Below are positions 1-9,109 of a DNA stretch of 23,867 bases, piece by piece. The stretch is from assembly GCA_036732755.1 (NCBI GenBank), contig DAINBU010000073.1:1-23867 (forward strand), in the 5' to 3' direction. Within the stretch, counting starts at the first letter, position 1. The number at the start of each line of letters is the position of its first letter. The position numbers and the translations under genes were made by a program. The notes beneath the pieces are model-generated. The model was not told the origin of the DNA. It made no database searches and worked only from the letters and a program-made list of their open reading frames with translations. This stretch comes from DASRRB01 sp036732755 (GTDB taxonomy: Bacteria; Planctomycetota; B15-G4; SIAN01).

Positions 1-1
1 G

Positions 2-2314
<2,313 letters not shown>

Positions 2315-2389
2315 AGGGAAAGTCACAGCGACCCGAGCTTTACAGCGACCGCAGGCGGGCTATGTTTCCGCGCGTTCGCTCCCGTGCCC

Positions 2390-2411
2390 GAGCAGTCACC
2401 TGCGACTGCTC
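2390..2411 (+). terminator. Perfect 8-bp inverted repeat between the regulator and the secreted protein
   Basis: GAGCAGTC (2390-2397) and GACTGCTC (2404-2411) form a perfect 8-bp stem with a 6-nt loop, 75 nt past the regulator stop. A longer alternative pairing of CCGAGC with GCTCGG exists nearby, as does a palindrome TCGGGGATCCCCGA at 2418-2431. No T-run follows. It could be a factor-assisted terminator, an attenuator or an operator. Confidence 0.35.
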
Positions 2412-2481
2412 CCTGGCTCGGGGATCCCCGACTCCCGATGATGCGCGCTCTCACTCCCGCCGTGCTCCGCCGGAGCCGTCC

Positions 2482-3207
2482 GTGACCCGTCCTCGCGCGA
2501 TTCGCCGCCCGATCTCCGTTGCGCGCTTCCTCGCGGGGGTCGCGGTCGTGCTGGCCCTCGTGGGCTCGGGCTCGAAGGCGGGCGCGCCCGAAGGCTGGTC
2601 GCAACTCTTCCTGGCGACCTTCCAGGGCGTCGCCGACGGTGCCATCAGCGGCACGACCGTCCCGGCCGAGGTGGGCAAGCTCACGCTCGTCCTGCCGTCG
2701 GGGAAGGCCGTCGCCGACGTCGCCCCCAAGACCGGCATCTACTCCGAGCGGCTCGTCCTGAGCGACCTCGGCGGCCCGGGCGACGGCGAATTCGGCGTCG
2801 ACATCGCGCCGAGCGGCGACGCCAAGCAGGGCGCCTGGTTCTCGTTCGATCTGCGGCAAGAGACCGACTGCGCGGCCTTCGGCGGCGACGTCAGCGACGG
2901 CGCCACCATCGACATGCTGTGCTTCAGCGTCAACTCGGGCGTCGTCACGGTCAACGACCAGACGCTCAAGACGAAGCTCAAGGTCGGCACCAACTACCAC
3001 GTCGACATCACGCTCTTCACGAGCACGACCTACGGCGACATCTGGACCTTCTGCCTGACGAACGTCGACTCCGGCGAGCAGGAGTGGGTCTGCGGCGCGA
3101 TCGACGGCGGCTACCGGCCGGTGCACGCGGCGTCGCTGCGCAAGTTCGCCGGCAAGACGGGCTCGATCTCGATCGACTCGATCGTGCTGCTGGGATACCA
3201 GCGCTGA
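2482..3207 (+). CDS. Secreted beta-rich hypothetical protein
   Basis: I do not recognise a named family. The frame stays open back to an ATG at 2311 that overlaps the regulator's stop, but the early part is Arg/Ser-rich and unlike a protein. GTG 2482 has a GGAG at 2472-2475 with six bases of spacing and is followed at once by a signal peptide: basic RPRAIRRP, hydrophobic FLAGVAVVLALVG, then a probable cleavage site near KAGA/PEG. The mature part of about 205 residues is Gly/Asp/Thr-rich with alternating beta-type segments. It has four cysteines (in DCAAF, MLCF, TFCL, WVCG) that could form disulfides after export. The pattern resembles a LamG/concanavalin-like jelly-roll (YHVDITLF...DIWTFCLTN), which is only an impression. 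It sits alone between a regulator and coaB. I am confident that it is a gene and that it is exported, not of its function. Confidence 0.75.
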   Translation: MTRPRAIRRPISVARFLAGVAVVLALVGSGSKAGAPEGWSQLFLATFQGVADGAISGTTVPAEVGKLTLVLPSGKAVADVAPKTGIYSERLVLSDLGGPGDGEFGVDIAPSGDAKQGAWFSFDLRQETDCAAFGGDVSDGATIDMLCFSVNSGVVTVNDQTLKTKLKVGTNYHVDITLFTSTTYGDIWTFCLTNVDSGEQEWVCGAIDGGYRPVHAASLRKFAGKTGSISIDSIVLLGYQR

Positions 3208-3230
3208 CGCGTCGCCGGGACCGGCGTGCC

Positions 3231-3884
3231 GTGCTCTCCATCTGGGTCACCGGCGGGGGGACGCGCGAGCCGATCGACGACGTGCGCTGGATCGGCAACC
3301 TCTCCACGGGACGGCTCGCGCTCGAGCTGGCGCGCCGCGCCGCGCGCCGCGGCCACCGCGTGACCGCCTTCCTCGCCGAAGGGGTCCCCGCGCCGCGTTC
3401 GAAGCGGATCCGCGTCGAGCGCTTCGTCTCGACCGCCGACCTCGAGCGGCGCCTCTGCGCCGACGCCCGCACCGCGCCCGACGCGATCCTCCACGCCGCC
3501 GCCGTCTCCGACTACGCGCCACGCCCGGTGCGCGGCAAGGTCGGCAGCGGGAAGGCGCGCTGGACGGTCGCGCTGCGGCCGCTGCCGAAGGTCGTCGCGC
3601 GGCTGCGCCGTCGCTATTCCCGGGCTCGGCTCGCGCTGTTCAAGCTCGAATCGGGGATCGGCGTGGCGGAGCTGATGCGGCGCGCGCGCGCGGCGGCGCG
3701 CCGGGCCGGCGCGCAGGCGGTCTTCGCCAACCGCCTCGAGGACGTGGGGGCCGAGCACCGCGGCTTCCTCCTCGACGTGGCGACCGGACGGACGGACGAG
3801 GCGACGACGCGCACGGGCGCGGCGCGCCTGCTGGTGCGCTGGTGCGAGCGCGGAGCGGACGGAGCGACGAGGAGCGGCGCATGA
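3231..3884 (+). CDS. coaB: Phosphopantothenate--cysteine ligase (stand-alone CoaB)
   Basis: This enzyme joins 4'-phosphopantothenate to cysteine in coenzyme A synthesis. In most bacteria it is the C-terminal half of bifunctional CoaBC; here it is a separate 217-residue protein. The start is GTG 3231, which puts the nucleotide-binding motif TGGGTREPID directly at the N-terminus as in the family. IGNLSTG (N23) matches the conserved Asn-Ser/Thr-Gly region, HAAAVSDY (88-95) is the active-site strand, and K103/K108 lie where CoaB has its catalytic lysine loop. FKLES (137-141) resembles the stand-alone and eukaryotic enzymes more than the GFAAET of CoaBC. FANR (165-168) matches the late conserved segment. 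The Shine-Dalgarno sequence is weak. The 3' end overlaps coaC by four bases (ATGA), so the two are translationally coupled. Confidence 0.9.
   Translation: MLSIWVTGGGTREPIDDVRWIGNLSTGRLALELARRAARRGHRVTAFLAEGVPAPRSKRIRVERFVSTADLERRLCADARTAPDAILHAAAVSDYAPRPVRGKVGSGKARWTVALRPLPKVVARLRRRYSRARLALFKLESGIGVAELMRRARAAARRAGAQAVFANRLEDVGAEHRGFLLDVATGRTDEATTRTGAARLLVRWCERGADGATRSGA
3870..3874 (+). promoter_or_regulatory. Ribosome binding site of coaC inside coaB
   Basis: AGGAG lies six bases before ATG 3881 and selects that start over an upstream in-frame ATG at 3842, which would extend coaC by 13 Arg-rich residues. The start codon overlaps the coaB stop as ATGA. Confidence 0.75.
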
Positions 3885-4474
3885 ATGCGGCACGGACGGA
3901 CACGGGTCGGATCCTGCTCGTCGTCACCGGCGGCATCGCCGCCTACAAGGCGTGCGACGTGGTCCGGGAGCTCAAGCACGCCGGCCTCGAGGTCGACGTG
4001 ATCCTGACGCGCGAGGCCGGAGCGTTCGTCACGGCCACGACCTTCGAGGCCCTCTCCGGGCGCCGCGTCCACAGCGAGCTCCTCCCCGGCGTCACCGACG
4101 GGGAGATCGACCACATCCGGCTCGGCCGCTCCGCCGACGTCGTCGGAGTCGTGCCGGCGACGGCGAACTTCATCGCGAAGCTGCACGCCGGCCTGTGCGA
4201 CGACCTCGCGAGCGCGACGCTGCTCGCGCTGCCGAAGCAGGTGCCGATCCTGGTCGCCCCCGCCATGAACGTCGAGATGTGGACCCACCCCGTCACGCAG
4301 CGCAACCTGCGCGAATTGAAGGTCGCCATGGCGGGCCGGCTGTCGCTCCTCGAGCCGGTCGCGAAGGAGCTCGCGTGCGGCGAGGTGGGGCCGGGCGGAC
4401 TGCCCGAGCCGGCCGCGATCGCGACCGCGCTGCGCGCGCTGCTGCCGAAGCGCAAGGGCACGACCTCCGCCTGA
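3881..4474 (+). CDS. coaC: Phosphopantothenoylcysteine decarboxylase (stand-alone CoaC)
   Basis: This flavin-dependent (FMN) enzyme decarboxylates 4'-phospho-N-pantothenoylcysteine to 4'-phosphopantetheine, the step after CoaB. The protein has 197 residues, the size of the CoaC domain alone. It shows the flavoprotein start ILLVVTGGIAAYKACDVV, the catalytic histidine in EIDHIRLGR (H78), VPATANFIAK (PASANT-like motif, 92-96), APAMNVEMW (N130) and the substrate-clamp cysteine in KELACGEVG (C166). The usual GRMAEP after that cysteine is GGLPEP here, so the conserved arginine is missing. The start is ATG 3881, preceded by AGGAG. The gene follows coaB, the reverse of the CoaC-CoaB order in fused proteins. 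It is followed by short GC palindromes and prfB. Confidence 0.93.
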   Translation: MNAARTDTGRILLVVTGGIAAYKACDVVRELKHAGLEVDVILTREAGAFVTATTFEALSGRRVHSELLPGVTDGEIDHIRLGRSADVVGVVPATANFIAKLHAGLCDDLASATLLALPKQVPILVAPAMNVEMWTHPVTQRNLRELKVAMAGRLSLLEPVAKELACGEVGPGGLPEPAAIATALRALLPKRKGTTSA

Positions 4475-4476
4475 AA

Positions 4477-4495
4477 GCGCCGCGGCGCGCCGCGC
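4477..4495 (+). terminator. GC palindromes after coaC
   Basis: Two overlapping perfect palindromes, GCGCCGCGGCGC (4477-4488) and GCGGCGCGCCGC (4482-4493), start three bases after the coaC stop. They can fold into very stable but small hairpins. There is no T-tract, so a terminator role is only possible. Confidence 0.3.
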
Positions 4496-4497
4496 AC

Positions 4498-4516
4498 GGC
4501 GGGTATCATCCCCGCC
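4498..4516 (+). promoter_or_regulatory. Hairpin / possible -10 element directly before prfB
   Basis: GGCGGG (4498-4503) and CCCGCC (4511-4516) form a perfect 6-bp stem with loop TATCATC, ending three bases before the prfB ATG. No purine-rich Shine-Dalgarno is seen. The loop contains TATCAT, five of six matches to a sigma-70 -10 box, which would give an almost leaderless transcript, but no good -35 is visible. Either reading (promoter or translation-blocking hairpin) is tentative. Confidence 0.3.
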
Positions 4517-4519
4517 CCT

Positions 4520-5693
4520 ATGACCTCTCCCATCAACGTGCCGCCGACCCCTGATGGCATCGCCGCCGCCCTCGACGGGCTGCGTCCGAAGCTCCAGTCC
4601 GTCCGGGACTGCCTTTGACGTCGACGATCTGACGAAGGAGCGCGCGCAGATCGACGCGCGCATGGCCGAGCCGGGCTTCTGGAACCACCAGGCCAAGGCG
4701 AAGCCCGACATCGAGCGGCTCAAGGTCATCCGCAGCAAGCTCGAGCCGCTCGCCGCGCTCGACAAGGGGATGGCCGACCTCGAGGCGATGCTCCAGCTCG
4801 CGAAGGAGCCGGGCGGCGCGGAGTTCCTGCCCGACGCCTCGCGCGCCGCCGCCAAGCTGATCGGCGACCTCGACCGCTTCGACCTCGAGGTCACGTTCAG
4901 CGGCCGGTTCGACTACTCGAACGCCTACGTGAGCGTGCAGGCCGGGACCGGCGGCACCGAGTCGTGCGACTGGGCGCGCATGCTGGTCCGCATGTACTCG
5001 CGCTGGGGCGAGCAGAACGGCTTCAAGGTCGAAGAGATCGACCGCGTCGCCGACGACGCCTCCGGGGGCATCCGCTCCGCGACGCTGCAGATCGACGGGC
5101 CGTACGCCTACGGCTGGCTGCGCGCGGAGATCGGCGTGCACCGCCTGATCCGCATCTCGCCGTTCGACTCCAACAAGCGGCGCCAGACCTCCTTCTGCTC
5201 GGTCGACGTGACGCCGGTCGTCGACGAGGATCTCGACCTCGTGATCGACGAGAAGGAGCTGAACATCGAGAAGATGCGCGCCGGCGGCGCCGGCGGCCAG
5301 CACGTGAACAAGACCGAGTCGGCGGTGCGCATCACCCACATCCCGACCGGCATCGTCGTGAAGTGCCAGAACGAGCGCTCGCAGACGATGAACATGGCGT
5401 CGGCGATGAAGCAGCTCAAGGCGAAGCTGCTCGTGATCGAGGAGGCGAAGCGCGACGCCGAGATCAAGGGGCTCTCCGGCCCGAAGACCGACATCGGCTT
5501 CGGCCACCAGATCCGGACCTACACCTTCACGCCCTACCAGCTGGTGAAGGACGAACGCACCGGCTTCAAGAAGGGCAACGTCGACGCGGTAATGGAGGGC
5601 GACCTGGCCGAATTCCTCGAGGCCTACCTGCGCTCGAAGGAAGGCAAGGACCTGAAGGGAGGCAACCGGCCCGAGGACGACCGGCCGACGTAG
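4520..5693 (+). CDS. prfB: Peptide chain release factor 2 (programmed +1 frameshift)
   Basis: RF2 recognises UGA/UAA stop codons and triggers peptide release. The gene is read as join(4520..4615, 4617..5693). ATG 4520 opens a 32-codon leader frame ending CTT TGA; slipping one base forward after CTT continues with GAC (DVDDLTKERAQ) to the stop at 5693, giving 390 residues. The stop-recognition tripeptide SPF is at 213-215 and the peptidyl-transferase GGQ at 258-260 in GAGGQHVNKTESAV; both are shifted by about eight residues from E. coli RF2, as the longer leader predicts. An N-terminus starting at the in-frame ATG 4554 would read through a stretch that does not match RF2, so the frameshift model is preferred. 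The gene lies between coaC and purH with short gaps. Confidence 0.95.
4605..4619 (+). other. prfB programmed +1 frameshift site
   Basis: The slip site is CTT TGA C (CTT 4613-4615, in-frame TGA 4616-4618, then C), the classical RF2 autoregulatory signal: low RF2 lets the ribosome pause at UGA and slip forward. The stimulatory Shine-Dalgarno-like element is weak: GGGA at 4605-4608 ends further from CTT than the AGGGGG-TAT-CTT spacing of E. coli. Confidence 0.92.
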
Positions 5694-5722
5694 CGTCCCG
5701 CCGCCGCGCGCGAGGAACCGAG

Positions 5723-7533
5723 ATGCCCCACGCCCAACGACTGGCCCTGCTGAGCGTCACCGACAAGAGCGGGATCGTCGAGCTCGGTCGCGGGCTCGCG
5801 AAGAACGGCTTCGAGCTGCTCTCGACCGGCGGCACGGCGAAGGCGCTGCGCGAGGCGGGGCTCGCCGTCACCGAGGTGGGCGACTTCACTGGCTTCTCGG
5901 AGATCCTGGGCGGGCGGGTGAAGACGCTGCAGGCGAAGCTGCTCGGCGGCGTTCTGGCGCGCACCGACGTGGCGAGCGACCGCGCCGACCTCGCGGCGCA
6001 CGCGATCCCGCCGATCGACGTCGTGGTCGTGAACCTCTACCGCTTCGCCGACGCCGCCGCGAAGTTCGAGCAGGCGCACGGCGGCGCAGTGCTCGGCCTC
6101 ACGCAGCCGGCCATGGCGCATGTCATCGAGGAGATCGACATCGGCGGCCCGACGGTGATCCGCGCGGCGTGCAAGAACGCGGCGCGCGTGACCGTGGTCG
6201 TCGATCCGGCCGATTACCCGCGGGTCATCACTGCGACGGCGAACGGCGAAGCGGCTCCCGAGGCGCTGCGCGCGGAGCTCACCGCGAAGGCGTTCCGCGT
6301 GATCGCGCGCTACGACCGCGAGATCTCCGAGTTCTTCGACAAGCACGTTTCTCCTCCCGCCTCCGCTGCGCCCGCGGGCGCGCCGGCGGGCGCGCTCCCG
6401 GCCGAGGCGGCGCTCCTGCTGCAGGGCGACCTGCCGCCCTCCTTNNNNNNNNNNGCGCGCTCCACACGACGGAAACCTGGGTGGCGGACCTGCCGCCCTC
6501 CTTCGCCCCGCTGCTCGTCGAGGGCGCGGCGCCCGGCCTTCCCGGCGAGGGGCTGCGCTACGGCGAGAATCCGCACCAGAAGGGCTTCTTCCTGCGCGGC
6601 CGCGCGCCCGGCGAGGCGAGCGTGCTGCACGCCCGCGTCCTGATGGGCAAGCAGCTCTCCTACAACAACCTGCTCGACGCCGACTCGGCGCTCGAGCTGG
6701 TGAAGGAGTTCGACGAGGGGCCCGCGGCGGTGCCGCGCGGCGCGACAAGTGCCGCGGCGCCTAGCGGCGCCTCGTGCGCCGCGGTCATCATCAAGCACAA
6801 CAACCCGTGTGGCGGAGCGGTGGCGGCGACGATCGTCGAGGCGTTCGAGCGCGCCTGGTCGGGCGACCCGCAGTCGGCGTTCGGCGGCATCCTCGCGCTC
6901 AACCGCCCGGTCGACGTCGCGCTCGCGCGGAAGATCGCGGTGCCGGAGCGCTTCCTCGAGGTGCTGATCGCCCCCGACGTCGCGCCCGACGCGCTGGCCG
7001 CGCTGCGCGACGGCGCCGCGTGGGGCAAGAACCTGCGCGTGCTCGCCTGCGGTCCGACCGGCGCGCGCGCCGCCGACGCGCCGCGCCTCGCGGTGCGCTC
7101 GCTCGTGGGCGGCGTCCTGGTGCAGGAGCGCGACCTCGAGCCGAAGGCGGAACGCACCTGCGTGACGCGCCGCGCGCCGACGCCCGAGGAGCAGCGCGAC
7201 CTCGACCTCGCCTGGAAGATCGTGAAGCACGTGCGCAGCAACGCGATCGTGCTGGTGAAGGACGGCGTCCTGGTCGGCACCGGCGCGGGCCAGATGAGCC
7301 GGGTCGACTCGGTCGAGATCGCGGTGAAGAAGGCGGGCGCGCGGGCGCGCGGCGCGGCGCTCGGCTCGGACGCCTTCTTCCCGTTCCGTGACGGGCTCGA
7401 CGCGGCCGCGAAAGCGGGCGTGACGGCGGTCGTCCAGCCGGGCGGCAGCCGGCGCGATCCCGAGGTGATCCAGGCGGCCGACGAGCACGGCGTCGCGATG
7501 GTCGTCACGGGCGTCCGCCACTTCCGCCACTGA
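5723..7533 (+). CDS. purH: Bifunctional AICAR transformylase / IMP cyclohydrolase (interrupted by assembly gap)
   Basis: PurH carries out the last two steps of purine synthesis (AICAR to FAICAR to IMP). ATG 5723 follows AGGA (5713-5716). The N-terminal IMP cyclohydrolase half shows LLSVTDKSGIVE, LLSTGGTAKAL, GRVKTL, VVVNLYRF and DIGGPTVIRAACKN, so the Lys, Tyr, Asp and Lys of the active site are present. The usual HPKxHGG after VKTL reads QAKLLGG. The transformylase half shows LRYGENPHQ, LSYNNLLDADSALE, the catalytic IIKHNNPCG, SAFGGILA, KHVRSNAIVL, GAGQMSR, SDAFFPFRDG and C-terminal VRHFRH. Ten N at 6445-6454 put the halves in different frames (5723-6444 and 6455-7533), which I attribute to a gap of unknown true length rather than a mutation. 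An Ala/Pro/Gly linker before the gap and an Ala/Ser-rich insert at about 6728-6780 make it longer than the usual 520-530 residues. Confidence 0.93.
6445..6454. other. Assembly gap (ten N) inside purH
   Basis: Ten N separate the purH halves and shift the frame. The 17 bases before the gap (GACCTGCCGCCCTCCTT, 6428-6444) recur exactly at 6488-6504, encoding DLPPS both times. The gap therefore sits at a short direct repeat, a likely contig break or misjoin. Confidence 0.97.
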
Positions 7534-7536
7534 AAC

Positions 7537-7552
7537 GAGGGGCGCGCCCCTC
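7537..7552 (+). terminator. Perfect 16-bp palindrome after purH
   Basis: GAGGGGCGCGCCCCTC starts four bases after the purH stop and folds into a 6-bp stem with a CGCG loop. No T-run follows, and the next ribosome binding site (GGGGAA, 7559-7564) is only a few bases downstream. It could be a weak terminator or could reduce expression of the following hydrolase pair. Confidence 0.4.
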
Positions 7553-7568
7553 TCCGTCGGGGAATCGC

Positions 7569-9086
7569 ATGGATCCGGCGTCGAGGCTCCGGGCCGCAAT
7601 GCGCGCCCTGCTCGTGCTCTCCGTCGCCTGCGTCGGGCTCGCCGTCACGAGCGTCGTGCTCTGGCGGCGCGCCGCGGAGGCGCCGCCGGCGAGCGACCTC
7701 GACGACCCGCAGGTGCGCGAGGCGGCGATCGCGCGGCTGGTCGCGGCGGGCGCGGGGGGCTGGGACTCCTTCCCCGATCCCGAGGTCGGGCGCGTGCTGC
7801 AGCCCGACGTGGGCGACCGCAGCATCTCGGGCGTCGCGATCTCCTCGAACGAGCTCGGCCTGCGCGAGGGTCCGGTCGCGCGGCCCAAGCCAGCCGGCAC
7901 GACGCGCGTCGTCCTGCTCGGCGACTCCTACGTGATGGGGGAGGGCGTCGAGGCGAACGACCGCCTCGGGGTCTTCCTCGCCCGCTTCCTGCGCGAGCGC
8001 GCCGGCGCCGCGTCCGGGCCGATCGAGTGCCTCCACTTCGGGCTCGACAACTGGAACATCGTCGCGGAGACGGCCTTCCTGCGCCGCCAGCTCTCGCTGG
8101 TGCAGCCCGACCTCGTGGTCCACGTGATCATCCGCAACGACCTCGAGGACAACTCGGGCGCGCGCGGCTTCGGCGGGATGAGCAGCTTCGATCCGCTCCA
8201 CGGGGAGCGCGGCGAGCCGCTCTTCCAGGCGCGCTTCCCGATGGCGGCGTTCCAGACGCGCGAGACCAACTGGATCGCGCACGGCCTCGACTTCGAGAGC
8301 CGCTCGCGCTTCGAGGACGCGGGCCGGCGCGTGGCCGACCTCGCGCGCCGCGTCGAGGCGGCGGGGGGGCGCTACCTGCTGGTCGACAACTACTCGGGCC
8401 TGCTGCCGGCGTCGCGCCGCTTCATCGCGTCGAAGCTCGCCCCCGCGCAGGTCTGCTACCTGCCGAGCGCCCCGCAGCGCGAGGAGCGCTGGCGCGTCGC
8501 CAAGGACAACGCCCACTGGAACCGCGCCGGCCACGAGCTCGTCGCGAGCCTGCTCTACTCGGTGATCCGAGCGCGCCGCCTGCTGCCGGCGCTGCCGCTC
8601 GCCGATTGGCCGCAGGCCGACGCGCTCGCGAAGGAGTGGCTCGAGCAGGGCGAGGTGGAGGCGGCCGGCGAGCCGCGCTACGACCGCCGCCGCTCGGTCG
8701 CGAGCAGTCTCGACTTCCGGAGCCTCGACGACGACGCGGCGGCGCAGGTCACCGGCGGGATCGCGCGCGGCGGCAGGGTCGGACCCTACGCCGCCCTCGT
8801 GCTGAAGGGGGGCGCCGCGCGCCGCCTCGTGGTCGAAGGGGCCGCCCTGGCGCGCCCCGAGATCGACGGCGCCACCGTCACCGTCTGGGTCGAGGAGGCG
8901 CAGGTCGGGACTTTCCCGATCCGGGCGGGCGCCCCGCTCGCGCTGCGCTTCGACGTGCCGGCGGAGGTGGGCGCGCGGCCCTTCGTCGCCGTCCGGTTTC
9001 GTTCCGACGACTACGCCTATTCCGACGAGAATCTCCGCCAGTTCGTCGTGTTCCGCCTCGATCGGATCGCCCTGTCCGACTCCTGA
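7569..9086 (+). CDS. Membrane-anchored SGNH/GDSL-type hydrolase, copy 1
   Basis: A 505-residue protein starting at ATG 7569 after GGGGAA. Residues 12-32 form one hydrophobic segment (ALLVLSVACVGLAVTSVVLW) that should anchor the rest outside the cytoplasm; Arg residues on both sides fit a signal anchor. Residues about 110-335 form an SGNH hydrolase domain: LLGDSYVMG (S120), HFGLDNWN (G158), IIRNDLEDN (N190) and DNAHWNRAGH (D313, H316), so all four name-giving residues and the Ser-Asp-His triad are present. The family includes esterases, lipases and polysaccharide O-acetyl enzymes such as AlgX/AlgJ; the substrate here is unknown. Residues about 370-505 are a beta-rich C-terminal domain that may bind carbohydrate (inference). 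The next gene, 23 bases on, encodes a full-length paralog. Confidence 0.85.
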   Translation: MDPASRLRAAMRALLVLSVACVGLAVTSVVLWRRAAEAPPASDLDDPQVREAAIARLVAAGAGGWDSFPDPEVGRVLQPDVGDRSISGVAISSNELGLREGPVARPKPAGTTRVVLLGDSYVMGEGVEANDRLGVFLARFLRERAGAASGPIECLHFGLDNWNIVAETAFLRRQLSLVQPDLVVHVIIRNDLEDNSGARGFGGMSSFDPLHGERGEPLFQARFPMAAFQTRETNWIAHGLDFESRSRFEDAGRRVADLARRVEAAGGRYLLVDNYSGLLPASRRFIASKLAPAQVCYLPSAPQREERWRVAKDNAHWNRAGHELVASLLYSVIRARRLLPALPLADWPQADALAKEWLEQGEVEAAGEPRYDRRRSVASSLDFRSLDDDAAAQVTGGIARGGRVGPYAALVLKGGAARRLVVEGAALARPEIDGATVTVWVEEAQVGTFPIRAGAPLALRFDVPAEVGARPFVAVRFRSDDYAYSDENLRQFVVFRLDRIALSDS

Positions 9087-9109
9087 GCCGTCCCCCGCCG
9101 AGACCCCCC

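Noticed and set aside
4964..5700. Long open frame on the plus strand overlapping prfB, joined to the purH frame
   Set aside because: The part before ATG 5723 translates to Arg-rich nonsense inside prfB; only the purH portion is real.
6445..6460. purH as a pseudogene because its halves are in different frames
   Set aside because: The shift coincides exactly with ten N of unknown real length; both halves keep conserved motifs to the end.
6728..6780. GCGGCGCCT direct repeats in purH as a possible mobile-element trace
   Set aside because: They are short, in frame and encode an Ala/Ser/Pro-rich loop; simple GC-rich slippage is enough.
8027..9109. An upstream extension of the second SGNH hydrolase through the first one in another frame
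   Set aside because: The extension is an Arg/Ala/Pro-rich shadow of copy 1; ATG 9110 starts the collinear paralog.
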